Shown: piece after piece, positions 8,996 to 19,805 of the stretch
Numbering within the stretch: position 1 is the stretch's first letter
Layout of the letters: each line of letters opens with the position of its first letter
DNA from: Procambarus clarkii
Lineage: Eukaryota > Arthropoda > Malacostraca > Decapoda > Cambaridae
Length of the DNA stretch: 64,000 nucleotides
Assembly: GCF_040958095.1 (NCBI RefSeq)
Contig: NC_091156.1
Coordinates: 18,160,968 to 18,224,967, forward strand
Direction of reading: 5' to 3'
The notes under the pieces: generated by a model
What the model was told of the DNA's origin: nothing
The model's input: the letters and a program-made list of their open reading frames with translations, nothing else
Databases searched by the model: none
Position numbers and translations under genes: made by a program

Positions 8996-11900
8996 GCTGA
9001 TGCTATAGGCAATGGTTATGTGCTCCGGCTCCAGTGGTTGTTTCAGCACTGTACCTAGAGTGTGGTGTCTGTTTTCTAGGTGGTGCGTGAGCCGGGTGTG
9101 ATTCTTCAGTACTCGGGCTGCATGCGCCTAGGGTTCCCTTCCCTAGGTGCCCTGTAAGTACTGCCCTTGGGGCTTGGGGCCACCTTCCACAAGTTCCTTG
9201 GGTCCTGCCCCTGCTTGGCCGTTTACCGCTTGGTTTTCGGCCGCTCTTTGTGTGCTCGGGTGTTCTGTCTCCCTTGTTCGCCTTAGAGTAAGGGGCAGTG
9301 TTTGCACTGGTGGGGCGCGGGGTACTGTGCAGCTTGTCTTTACCAATCATAGCGGCCGGCTCTGTTCCGCTTGGGTACGCTGTCCTCTTGCGGGGTTTTC
9401 TTTTTCTTTTGTTTATATACCTGGTGGGGGGGTCTGCCTTCGTTCTTGCCCCTTGTGTCCCTTGTGTTCTGAGTATTTCTGGTGGTACCCCCTGCTAGGT
9501 CCCCGTGAGTGTACACGTCCCGGGGGTTCAGCTCTTAGAAAGTTGTTTGGTAGCTTGGGTGCCGGTTAGCAGTACCCTGCCTGGGATTACCTGAGCGCGA
9601 TCGAGTCCTCTTAAAGTAAACGCTCGGGACCCTGGGAAACCCCTGGGGGCGCGCGGGTCCGATGGATGTGACCCCAGAGCCCCCCCCTCGCTTCCAGCGA
9701 GTTTGAGGGTTGCTCTCACCTTTTGTCTCTGGGTGACTCTCTGTTTTGCCTCCGTCTGCTGCCTGTGGGGTCGGTGACACCTTCGACCCGGTGTCCTGCG
9801 AGTTTGGTTGCTCGTTGTGGCTCGGTTACCCAGTTGTGCTAACAAAGCGGGTGCGGGCAGCAGGGGCGTTGCACTTGAGCCTTGGTGGTGGCAACGTTCT
9901 CGTGGTTTCCTCCCCGGGAGCCCCGGGGCTGCCCCGTTGTATTTCGTTTTTCCCCTGGTTCACCCTTCCTGCCTGCATCCGGTTCCTTACCGTCTGTAGG
10001 TTCGGGCGGGGTGTTTGGTGGTGTTGAGACTCGGGCAGTCTCGGGGAATTCCCCTTCCGGGGTAGTGACGGGGGCATTTGGGCCTGTTCCTCCAGCCGTG
10101 TTGTATGAGTCTGCCAGTGGGCTCCCTTCCTTAGTGTTTTCACGGCTGCCCCGGTTTTCTGGTACGGCCGGGGCTTTGGGGGAACGGCTCGGCCCCGGGG
10201 CCTGTCGTGTAGGTTCCCGGGGCTGGGGAGGGGCTGACTTGGGGGGCCTTGGCCCCGTTAGACCCCGTGGGGGGTTTTATCCCCCTCTAGGCGGGGCTTG
10301 TGGTTACGCGGAGTGGGGTTTTTCCTCCCCACTCGCCGTACGTGCTGTTGGACGTCGGCCCCTCCCCGGGCTCGGTTCCTTGGCCTTTGAGTCGGTTGGT
10401 TCCGTCCTGTGGGTGGATGTTTCCTCCCCCGCTTTTTGGGACGGTGTTTTTGTCATGTTTCCCCGTTCGATGGGGTTCTGCGTGACTTTTGATCTCGGGT
10501 GCGCCTGCGCCTTCGTGTGCCTTCGGGACTAGTGTTGGCTTCTGTGTTCTCGAGGGTACGGGAGGTTTTTCGCTACTTCCCGCATTATTGGAACGTCTGT
10601 CGGCTCCTAGTACTTGTCGCCCTGTTGGGCTACTTGTCGCCCTGTTGGGCTACTTGTCGCCCTGTTGGGCTACTTGTCGCCCTGTTGGGCTACTTGTCGC
10701 CCTGTTGGGCTACTTGTCGCCCTGTTGGGCTACTTGTCGCCCGGTTGGGCTACTTGTCGCCCGGTTGGGCTACTTGTCGCCCGGTTGGGCTACTTGTCGC
10801 CCGGTTGGGCTACTTGTCGGCCGTTTGGGCTACTTGTCGCCCGTTTGGGTTCCCTTTTTTTTTGGGCTCTTTGCTTCTTTGGCCGGTTTTCTTGTTCCTG
10901 CTTCCTCTTTTGGCTCTTTTTCTCGTGCAATAGTCCTGGCTGGCGCCTTCCCGCAGGGAGGGTGTGCGGTTCGGCCGGCGTGTTATGCGCATGCGCCGTG
11001 GAGTTTGTTTTGGTCTGGGCGATGGTTCAGTGCTGGGGTTTTGCGCCCTTTTTTGCTACAGTGCTTCGCCTCTCGTTCTTCTCCCTGGCTGCGGTATGTG
11101 CCCCTTTGCGCCAGGGGTGTCCTGGTTCCCAGTTGTGGGGAGGGCACCGCGGTTTTCTGTGTCATGGGTGTGGACCGCCTCCTTCGCCTCTCCCTGTTCT
11201 CCTGCGGGTCCGGCTCTGGCGTCTTCACCTGGCGGTGCTCCCAAGTTCTTCTGGGCACGGTTGAGTCGTGTCAAGTTCGAGCCACCATTCGCCAGGTGAG
11301 TTTCTGCGGTCTGGCGTCTTTTGGCCGGGCGCTGGATGCGGCGGTGTTCATATACCTGTCTTTATTTAGGTATAATTTTGTACGACTGAGACCGTTCGCA
11401 CACCAGTGACTGTCCCTTTATCACCCCTTCCTGTCCCCCTCCTGTGCATGTCCAACCCATGCTACAGTCGTTCAGGGGACCCTCCTTTTTTAATGTTGTG
11501 AGGTGTGGGGGTTGTAGGGTTGGTTCTGTACTCACCTGGTGAGGCTCCTGGCTGTGCTTGCAGGATTTGAGCTCTGGCTCTTGGGTCCCGCCTATCTGGT
11601 AGAACTTGCGGGATAGTACCAGTGGAGTGCAGTGGTGCTATTGGCACTTTTGGGGAACACTGTATTACCATCAGTGGTCTGTGCTTGTTACACGACCTAC
11701 TTGCGAGCATAAGCCTTCTTGCTGGTTCGTCCGTGGACTTCCAGGGCGCACTGGCCTGTTTTCGTATGGCAGTTCCGGCCCGTCCTGGTTGTGGGGGTAT
11801 GTGGGCCAGTGGACTGCTCCTAGCAGCTGCCTGGTGGGCCATCCTCTGGCCGGTCTGGCCTGACCTTGGGCCGGGCTTGGGGTGTAAAAGAGCTCCCAGT

Positions 11901-13688
11901 ACCTCATCCAGCAGGTATCGAGCGGGGTTTCTCCGCCGTCGGTCGCCTGGTGCAGGTTTCTGGGCCTGCAGGGTTTTGTCGTGTCTCCGTTGGCCCTGTC
12001 TGGGGTCTGCCTGCTCCGTTCTCTGCCTTTGCAGAGGGGAGTTGCTATTTACATGTTGCATGTTGCAGTGGTGCCTGTTGCTGCTGCTGCTGCACGTGAG
12101 CATTGGTACCGTGTTTCACGGTGGCGTGTCCTTGTTCCTGTGTCCGGTTGTGGAGTGGCGCTTTGCTGCCGTTTTGTGCCTGGGGATTGCGTGGGGTTTT
12201 TGTCCCTGCCTGATTGTCCACCCCTGGTTGTTCTCCTGGTTTTTTTTTTTTTTTTTTTTTTTTTTGTGCTTCTGCTCTTTCTTCCTGCCTCTTCTGCAGC
12301 AGGAATGTTCTGCGTGTGTTCTTAGGCGTTGGTCAGCCTGTGTCCTGTGATGTGCTTCTTTGTCTCGGTCTGTTGCAGTTGTTCGGGCCCCTTGGTTCGG
12401 GTCCTGTTCTGGCGGCGACCCTTCCGCCTTCTTTGGTTTTCCTAGCTTGCCCTGCCGGTTTTTGTTGTTGTTTTATTTTTTTTGGGGGGGTTCTTGCGAT
12501 GTCTCGCGTCGGACCCGTCGTTTCTGAACTCCTGGCGGGCTTGCATGCTTCGGAGTTTTTCTGTTCGGCAGACGTTCCATCTCCTTGTGCTGCCTGGGTT
12601 TCGGTGGTCGCGCCCGAGATCTTCTCGCGGCTCCGCCTTTTTCCTGGGCTCGGGGGGGGCCTTGTCGGGGCTGCTTATGTTCTGCCTCGTGGTCTCGCCT
12701 CCGGTTGGTGGTCGGGTGGCTTCGTGGTAGGTGTCCCACCTGCGTGCTTCTTGGCGGCAGTATGGGGTATTTTGGCGGTCCTTCCTTTTCCTGTCCCTTC
12801 TTCGGTGGGTCCTTCTTGTTGGCTTGGTTTACTCTCGGCTTGGTTTTCTAGTGGGGGTTGGGGGCCGTCGTCTTGCCACATACTGTCGCCTCTTTTCGTG
12901 CGGCGCAGGCGGAGCCGCTTCAGCTTGCTTTCGGTCTTGGTGTTGCTTCTGCACCGTTAGTCAGCTGTCTTGTGCGTCATTTCACCTCCGGCCTGTTCGT
13001 GCGCCGCTTGCACCATCCTGGTCTCTGGTCAGCGTGCTCTGTCTTCTCCTCGGTTGGTAGTGCCCCTTCGGTTCCGGTGTGTTTTTTCGTCGGCTCTTTC
13101 CTTTGGGCCTTTGCCTCTGGGGGTCGGTTCGCTGTGTTTTCTTGCTCCTTCGGTTTTAGCGTTTTGGTTGTTTGATGGCAGCAGTCTCCATCTTTTCTGG
13201 CGCGGGGTGGGGCTGCTGCATTCTGGAGGGGTCCAGGGTTTGTTGGTGCTTTGTTGGTCGGGCCGGGGGTGTGTCGTTTTTGTGTTCAGTGGCGGCCCTC
13301 TGCTGTTGTTTGCGTGCCACGGCGTTTGGGTCCGGAGCGCGTTTTGCGTTGATCCGGTTCTGTTCTTCCCGGTTCGCGGGTGATGGTGTCCCGGGTGGTC
13401 AGCCGTGTTCTTGTGGCTAAGCTGCCTGTGTTCTTCCCTCATGCCTGTGGCGTTCGTGGCTTCGCTGCTCTCGCTGCCGTCTGGGCGACGTGGCCTTGCA
13501 GTCTTTCGGGCATGGATTTTTGGTGTTCGTGCAGGGGCGTTGCTGCTCGTGGTTCTCGTGTTGTTCCCGGGATTTTCGGGGCTGTGGCGCCTTGGGTTGG
13601 CGTTTGCTGCCGGTTGTCTCGCCTCCTTGGGGGGTGCGTGGTGTCCGCCTCCCGGTTTTGTCCCTTTGACCTTCCTCTGTGGGTAGTT
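8996..13688 (+). other. Interior of the DIRS-like element, T/G-rich, coding status unclear
   Basis: Long open frames exist (9882-10532, 10489-11409 with 306 codons, 12214-12960) but overlap in all three plus frames, because the strand is T/G-rich and poor in stops, and none shows a known domain. The same T/G-rich bias marks the coding strand of the DIRS RT-RNase H fragment at 30461-31512, which suggests this element is also read on plus. Around 13440-13500 a frame reads H-A-C-G-V-R-G-F-A-A-L-A-A-V-W, weakly like the H-x-x-R region of a tyrosine recombinase; a frameshifted recombinase just before the internal complementary region would fit DIRS order, but this is a weak guess. Confidence 0.35.
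10611..10850 (+). repeat. Minisatellite, 20 bp x 12, inside the DIRS-like element
   Basis: The unit tacttgtcgccctgttgggc is repeated exactly 12 times in register: six copies with cctg, four with ccgg, two with ccgt variants, in that order. The ordered variants show growth by block duplication. Twenty is not a multiple of three and the unit has no stops, so all three frames stay open and encode the same cyclic peptide. Confidence 0.95.
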
Positions 13689-13779
13689 AGCTCCGGGGAG
13701 CCGACGGGGCTCCCCCCAGAAAACCAGCGTTGAATGTAATGAAACGCCATTTTCTGGGTGAGACCCGGAGGCTCCCCGG
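13689..13779. repeat. Internal complementary (circle-junction) region of the DIRS-like element
   Basis: Bases 13689-13722 are the exact complement of 8580-8613, and 13720-13779 the exact complement of the right terminus ending at 14274. The two stretches meet in the middle at a shared aaa, so the region equals an end-to-end junction of the element. The DIRS-1 counterpart is, to my knowledge, about the same length. Confidence 0.85.
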
Positions 13780-13837
13780 CAACCCTCCCTCCCTCCGGTC
13801 GGCGTTTTTCGCGTGTTTTGACATCCAGCCTCAGAAC

Positions 13838-14274
13838 TGATGGGTGGATAGCCGGCGTGGGAGGTCTGGGGCTCCCCCTTCCCCCTCCCGGGGAGGGGGG
13901 AGCTGCGCAGACAGCGGCGCGGTGACGTATGACGTCATACTAGTTTCCGTGTTTTCTGTTGAAGAGTTCTATTCACTAGTTCGGCTTAGGTAGCAATTTT
14001 CACCAGAATAGGGGTTTGTTTTGGAATGCTTACCTTTCTGGATGCTTGACCCGGTCGATGGCAGACATAGAATGCTTCCAACCACACGGGGGTTTCTATA
14101 GGCCATTGCTCCCCTTGCCTCTCTGAGGGGGCCAGGTTCTGGCTCGTGGTCCCCGGTAGGCCCTAGAACTCCATACACATGACTGATGCCAAAGTCTGAC
14201 ATTAGCATATCAGCTCCGGGGAGCCTCCGGGTCTCACCCAGAAAATGGCGTTTCATTACATTCAACGCTGGTTT
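13838..14274 (-). repeat. Right inverted terminal repeat of the DIRS-like element
   Basis: Reverse complement of the left repeat, plus an outer extension (read inward: ccagcgttgaatgtaatgaa, then cgccattttctgggtgagac) that replaces the left-end hairpin sequence. Ends in a T run that abuts the resumed LINE A frame. Confidence 0.85.
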
Positions 14275-14885
14275 TTTAACATTGATAAATTCAAGGTACT
14301 CAGGTATGGTAAAAATGAGGACCTTAAACAAAATACAGGGTACAAAACACAATCAAATGTGCCCATAGTAGGAAAACAGTATGTCAAGGATTTGGGAATA
14401 ATGATGTCTGACGACTTAGCGTTTAGGGAGCATAACCAAGCAAATATTGTGCAAACCAGAAAAATGATAGGATGGATTACGAGAACCTTCAAATCCAGGG
14501 ATCCCATCACAATGGTTGTAAGTACAGTTCTATTAAAATCAGTTGTACTGTCCCATCTTAGGTATTGCTCGATACTTACTTCCCCCTTCAGAGCAGGAGA
14601 GGTTACTGAAATAGAGGGAATACAGAGAACACATACAGCATACATAGACACGGTAAAACACCTAAATTATTGGGATCATCTCAAAGCTCTCCAAATGTAC
14701 TCCCTAGAAAGGAGATGAGTGAGATATCAAATAATTATACAAGAAAAATACTGGAGGGCCAGGTCCCAAATCTGCACAGTAAAATAACAACATACTGGAG
14801 TGAATGATATGGAAGAAAATGCAGAATAGAACCAGTGAAGAGCAGGGGTCCCATAGGCACAATCAGAGAACATTGTTTGAACATC
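14275..14885 (+). pseudogene. LINE family A: C-terminal part after the DIRS-like insertion
   Basis: Resumes N-I-D-K-F-K-V-L-R-Y-G-K-N and continues M-M-S-D-D-L-A-F-R-E-H-N, A-R-K-M-I-G-W-I (here T-R-K-M-I-G-W-I), Y-W-D-H-L-K-A-L and S-L-E-R-R, the thumb/C-terminal region shared by all family A copies. Stops appear after 14718. Confidence 0.85.
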
Positions 14886-15540
14886 AGAGGTCCACGGTTG
14901 AAGTATGGTGGAAACGAGGAACTTAAATGAAACACAGGGTACAGGATACAATCAGACCTACTCATAGAAAGAACATGTAAGACTCATATCATGACATGTA
15001 AGAGACATCAGTTATGATGTCTGACGACCTGACATATAGTGAACATAACCAAGTAAATATAGTGGCAGCCAGGAAAATGATAGGATGGATTATGAGAACG
15101 TTCAAATCCATGGACCCTACAGCAATACTAATACTATTTAAATCACTGGTGTTGTCCAGCTTGAGTATTGCTTGGTACTTGCTTCCCCTTTCAGAGCAGG
15201 AGAGATCTCTGAATTAGAGGAAATACAGAAATACAGAGAACATATATGGCATGCATAGAAACGATAAAACATCTAAATTATTAGGTCTCAAAGCTCTCAA
15301 AGTGTACTCTTTGGAAAGGAGTACATACTTTGTACCTATACATACTTTGGAAAGGGAGATGAGAGAGAGAGAGACAAATAATATATACTGTACATGGAAG
15401 ATACTTGAAGGCCAGGTCTCAAATTTGCACAGTAGAATAACAACATACTGGAACGAAAGATACAGAAGGAAATGCAGAATAGAACCAGTGAAGAGTAGAG
15501 ATGCCATAGGCACAATCAGAGAACACTGAGCCTGGCCTTA
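14886..15540 (+). pseudogene. LINE family A: second tandem copy of the C-terminal region
   Basis: Restarts at K-Y-G-G-N-E-E-L-K and repeats M-M-S-D-D-L-T-Y-S-E-H-N, A-A-R-K-M-I-G-W-I and S-L-E-R-S, so the same 0.6-kb piece of the LINE occurs twice in a row (14290-14880 and 14890-15530) with different mutations. This is either a tandem duplication or a second 5'-truncated insertion in the same orientation. Confidence 0.75.
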
Positions 15541-16135
15541 GGCAGACCTTGGGGGACTAGAAGAAATCTCCAGGTATCCAGGTATGCTCCAGGTTGTTCA
15601 ACATACTCCCAGCAAGTATAAGAAATATTGCTGGAACAAATGTAGACATCTTGAGGTTATCTTGAGATGATTTCGGGGCTTTAGTGTCCCCGCGGCCCAG
15701 TCCTCGACCAGGCCTCCACCCCCAGGAAGCAGCCCATGACAGCTGACTAACTCCCAGGTACCTATTTACTGTTAGGTAACAGGGGCATCAGGGTGAAAGA
15801 AACTCTGCCCATTGTTTCTCGCCAGTGCCCGGGATCGAACCCAGGACCACAGGATTACGCATCCAGTGTTCTGTCCGCTCAGCCGCCGGTTCCCTCATCT
15901 TCTTCAAGATGAAAAAGAGAAAGAGAAAAAGAGAAAAAAGTCTTCAAGAGAAAACTAGATATTGTACTGTAGTTTTCTTTTAAGAAGTGCTGGACCAATT
16001 GGGATGTGGTGGATTTGTGGGCCTGCGGGCCGCTCCAAACAACAGCTTGTTGGACCAAACTCTTACAAGTCAAACCTGGTTTTGGGCCGGGCTTGACGAG
16101 TAGAAGAACTCCCAGTACCCATCCGAGTACAAACC
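15541..16135 (+). mobile_element. LINE family A 3' end, split by a SINE
   Basis: Remnants of N-I-L-P-A-S-I-R-N-I-A-G-T (15603 onward) resume after the SINE with F-K-R-K-L-D-I and end in gggcctgcgggccgctcc..ggttttgggccgggcttgacgagtag, the same 3' UTR seen at 43260-43400. Confidence 0.7.
15648..15895 (-). mobile_element. tRNA-derived SINE (minus)
   Basis: Read on minus: tRNA-like head with box B (ggttcgatcccgggcac), gagaaacaatgggcagagtt, cctgttacctaacagtaaat, gcttcctgggggtggaggcc and the ggactgggccgcggggacac..cctcaagat tail. Near full length. Confidence 0.85.
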
Positions 16136-16255
16136 AGGTATACAGGTACATATGGAATTTAAATGTAAACAAATGCCATTTAATAGAATGTGGAGTAGAG
16201 AGAAACAGGCCCAGATTTAAATTACAAAGTTTATAAAACGACATTGAAAACCTCA

Positions 16256-16860
16256 GAAAAGGAAATGCATCTAGAAGTGGTTCTGGCTAGTAATCTGTCA
16301 TCAAAGGACAACATAAGGCTTCTATGTGAGAGAAGCCTACCATGTTTAAATATACAGACTGAGAAATATTAAAGAAACTGTTCACAACATCCAAGAGACA
16401 AAAAATTAGATAATGCAGCAGTGGTGTGGTGTCCGTATATCAAGAGACACATTAATAAACTTGAAAGGATGTAAAGACATGCTACTAAATAGTTTCAGGA
16501 ACTTTAGAGCATGAGCTATGAGGAGAAGTTGGTGACTTTAAAAATGCCAAGGTTGGAAGATAGGAGGAAAAGAAGCAGTTTGATTGTTATGTACAAAATA
16601 GTAATAGGAATTGACAAAAATAGGTAAGACGAAAATTTGCAACCCACAACTTCAAGAACAAGAAATCATAGATTCAAGCTAATGAAACAAAGGTGCCAAC
16701 AAAATGTATGAAAGTTTTCTTTTGCAAACAGAGTTGTGGATGGTCAGAACAATTCATGTGAGAAGATGTTGGATATCCAAACTATCAGTAGTTTCAAGGC
16801 ATCATATGACTAAGATTAATGGGAAGATGGGACACCACGAGCATAGCTCTCATCCTGTAA
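16256..16860 (+). pseudogene. LINE family B C-terminal fragment
   Basis: Reads W-S-P-Y-I-K-R-H-I-N-K-L-E-R-M, M-S-Y-E-E-K-L, R-L-E-D-R-R-K-R, I-G-I-D-K-N and F-A-N-R-V-V-D with several stops: the conserved C-terminus (P-E-L-R-G-M-S-Y-E-E-R-L, L-E-D-R-R-x-R-G-D-M-I) seen intact at 45901-46752. Ends about 100 bp before exon B of gene 1. Confidence 0.75.
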
Positions 16861-16969
16861 CTATTCTTAGGTAATTACACACACATACATATACTGTGCA
16901 TAATCTGTACATATATTCATACATGCATTCATTCATTCCTAATGTTACTGTTGAACTTGAATCCTACAG

Positions 16970-17062
16970 ATATCTTGAACTGAGTGATGAAGAACGTGAG
17001 AAGTTAGAAGGATCGTACAAAGTTGCAAAGAAGTTGGAGCGTCTTCAGAGCAAAAAAGAGAG
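16970..17062 (+). CDS. Internal exon of the coiled-coil protein (gene 1, exon B)
   Basis: A 93-bp exon between an acceptor (tcctacag) and a donor (gtatgt). Read in the phase left by exon A it gives 31 codons starting Arg-Tyr-Leu-Glu-Leu-Ser-Asp-Glu-Glu-Arg, strongly charged and helical, continuing the coiled coil. It again leaves AG at its end, the phase needed by the exon at 25038. Two consecutive phase-compatible junctions plus continuous protein character are the evidence. No catalytic motif is visible. Confidence 0.8.
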
Positions 17063-18254
17063 GTATGTAGATTTATTTTTTCTAAGTGCCAATTGAATAT
17101 CTTAAGATATTCATTGCTTCTTTTACTGCACAATTAATATCTCTCTTCAATATTTACTGTGTATGGGTATATACATTATTTAAAAATGGGAATACAGGAC
17201 AAATGTAATATACTGTAATAAAAATATACTTCAAATACAAGATGGGACACCACATAAATGACACAACTATTTTGAATTTGCAGACTTTAACCTACCAAAA
17301 TGTGTACATTACATTTATAACAAAAAAACAGGATATTGGAAATATACATGGGAAAACAATTACTTTTGAGTACACAGATATCAATACCAATTAGAGAAAA
17401 ACCAGACAAGAATACAATAGTTAAAATCAGCATATGATGATAACTGCATTTCCCCATGAATCAATATACTGTATAACAATACTCACACTTTAAGAGTTAA
17501 GTAAAGTGCTTGATAATAAATAATACAATTGTAGTGTGACTATGTGCTTGTTGAGAGTAGTATATTATAGCATGTGTGTGTGTGTGAGATACAAGAGTAG
17601 TGAGAGAGGAATATCTGGGAGTTGGCCTCACTAGATGTTACTACATGTTAGTAATGACTAGACCAAATAAAGTAGTGAAAGAGGAGTCATACTTCACAAG
17701 GATCCAAGAGGTAAAAAATGCCTAATTTTTATTGTTATTATTCTGAATATTTAGTTTTATTGAAATATCAGTGTGTTTTATTTTTATCAAAGTTATTTTG
17801 CATGTTTCATTTGATAATGTTTGCAAGTATGTTAAGGTGTGTATGAGAGAATGTTTGTGCGTAAAGTAGGTTCCCCACACATTTTCATGACGAGTAGCAT
17901 CAACACCTCCACCACACTCAGAGGATATCTGGACCTAACCAACTGTGGGTGTGTGTATTGGAGGTGGTGCTGTGTGTGTTGGGTGTGTTGGCGTGAGGTG
18001 CTATCTTCCATAGAGAGGTGTTTGTCTCAGTTTTATACAGTGATGTTAATATGGAGGTAATTGGTCTGTATGGCTCCAGTTATCGTTTCATGATTACTTA
18101 CTATGCAAATGCTGTTACTGTTGCAAATGTTACTATGCCAATGCAGTAGTCATCATAGTAAAATTTCATTATAATTACCATACATGATATGTATACGTAC
18201 CAATTATGATCATATGGTTTTCACAGCTCTATTTGGTTGTAATGAAATATACCA
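17063..18254. other. Intron sequence without recognised features
   Basis: AT-rich intron between exons B and C. A short (tg)n run near 17572. No ORF or repeat family recognised. Confidence 0.5.
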
Positions 18255-18445
18255 GGTCAACAAATTATTATTTGAACATAATAATAAGGAACTGCAGAAA
18301 GCATATTGGCCCATACTAGGCAACTCCTATTTATATCCACCCAAGCTCACTCATACTAACATACAAACTAAGGAAATTACATAATGCCTATTGGTCCAGA
18401 AGAGGCAGCTTCTATTTATATCCACCCAAACTCATTCATATAAAT
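18255..18445 (+). repeat. Two partial copies of a short interspersed repeat
   Basis: The block attggcccata..ggca.ctcctatttatatccaccca occurs at about 18303-18345 and 18388-18425, each followed by ctcact/attcat. I recall this motif from other decapod sequences; class unknown. Confidence 0.5.
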
Positions 18446-19805
18446 AATGTGATGGGTCTTTGTCCCCCAACCAGTCAGCCCGACAGAATAACCAATTCCC
18501 ACTCCGGCGTTCCCTGCCTTAAGAGGTGTCACTATTCCTCTAGAAACTGCTGGGGCCTTACTTCCCCTCCCCTCCCTAAGTGCCACTGTTCACCCCTGGG
18601 AAGCACCTCAGTTGACCTGCGGGGCAGAGTTCCCCACTGAACCCAGTCTTGAACCCTGAAGGGAGTGAAGTAACCCGACCACACCCTAGTTTCTTCACTG
18701 GGGTATCCGTGGACACAGAAACTCAAGGTTTACCTAGGTCGGGTTGCCCGTCCATAAGGTCTCTCTTCTGTGTCGCCCACTTGACTCGCTGTACTTCACG
18801 GCCAAGTAATACTACTTCAAACTCAGTGGTGCATTAACTCTCCCAGTCTAGTACTCTCACAATAACAGTGTGGTGCCCAGTAACTTCTCACAACAACACA
18901 CCAGGAATGAAGGGGTGGAAGGAAACACTAGTAAAATCTAATTGATTTGCTCAATAAGAGGCTACACTATGCCATCTGCAAAATTCTCTCTTCATCAGTA
19001 GATGACAAAATTGTCCATTATGAGGCTCTAAACCAAATCTCATATCAACTGCACATGAATATAAATATATTACATCAACTCTGCAATAGTTTGTAGCCTT
19101 TAATTCACTGTTCACTCCACTCTTGAAGATATTCTCTGTTACACAATAATTAATATGATACTGTTTATGTCCGCTGTCACACCACATTCAATTCCTGATA
19201 CTGTAATGTGTTCACAACAAATGTTCATTGGTGCAATATTACCTGTTCAATATTCAATATATTTACAATATGTACACTTTCACATACTATTTATAAAGTC
19301 ACACACTGTGTTACACTCTCAGTACTTCGGAAGTGAGTGATAATCAAAGAAGCAGTCCATGGTACACAGCGCAACTTCGCACTCGATGCACCAGGTACAA
19401 GCAGATTTTTGCTTCCTGTTTCTTTGTTCTGTATGCTTGCAAATAGCGCACTCACGTACACCCTTGGCTTTATTATCTGTAGGTTTTATGTAGCCAAGCT
19501 TGTAAAGTGTAAGGTAGTCTTGAAAAGATTATAGGATAAGATCAGTTTGTAAGGTAGTCTTGAAAAGATCACTTTGTAAGGTATGATTGAAAAGATTCAG
19601 GTATTCTTGAGATGATCCCTTTGCTAGGTAGGACTGAGAAAATCCAGGTATTCTTGGAAATATCTAGGAAAAGTTCAGTGACAAAATTCTGTCCTGATAT
19701 CACTCATATCTTCACCTGTATATGGGAAAGTGGGTGCAACACCAACATCAGAATCATCAAATTGTGGTTATTGTTACAAAATTATCACAGTCCTCCCTCG
19801 CGAAT
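18446..19805. other. Unassigned intron sequence
   Basis: No convincing protein or repeat family. A weak internal repeat (ttgtaaggtagtcttgaaaag) occurs two to three times at 19500-19600. The cagtgtggtgcccagtaacttctcacaac stretch near 18868 looks like it could belong to a retroelement end, but no second copy exists in the window. Confidence 0.3.

Larger units (their letters stand above)
8580..14274 (+). mobile_element. DIRS-like element, 5.7 kb, with inverted terminal repeats and circle-junction region
   Basis: Inverted terminal repeats at 8580-8995 and 13838-14274 match almost perfectly; the right end carries an extra about 32 bp. At 13689-13779 a 91-bp internal region is the exact complement of the left terminus (34 bp) followed directly by that of the right terminus (60 bp). 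This ITR / ORFs / internal complementary region / ITR plan is diagnostic of DIRS retrotransposons, which integrate through a circular intermediate and make no target duplication. The insertion splits LINE A between ataacatgat and ttaacattg with no duplication, only a short run of T shared. No reverse transcriptase was recognised, so it is probably non-autonomous or internally deleted. High ITR identity implies recent activity. Confidence 0.8.

Noticed and set aside
10611-10850. CRISPR-like repeat array
   Set aside because: Units are directly adjacent with no spacers, in a eukaryotic transposon; it is a minisatellite.
9882-12960. Long overlapping open frames on plus (up to 306 codons)
   Set aside because: They overlap in all three frames in T/G-rich, stop-poor DNA and partly consist of a 20-bp tandem repeat; no domain is visible.
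18868-18900. LTR retrotransposon end
   Set aside because: Looks faintly like an LTR edge, but no second LTR, primer site or pol domain was found within the window.
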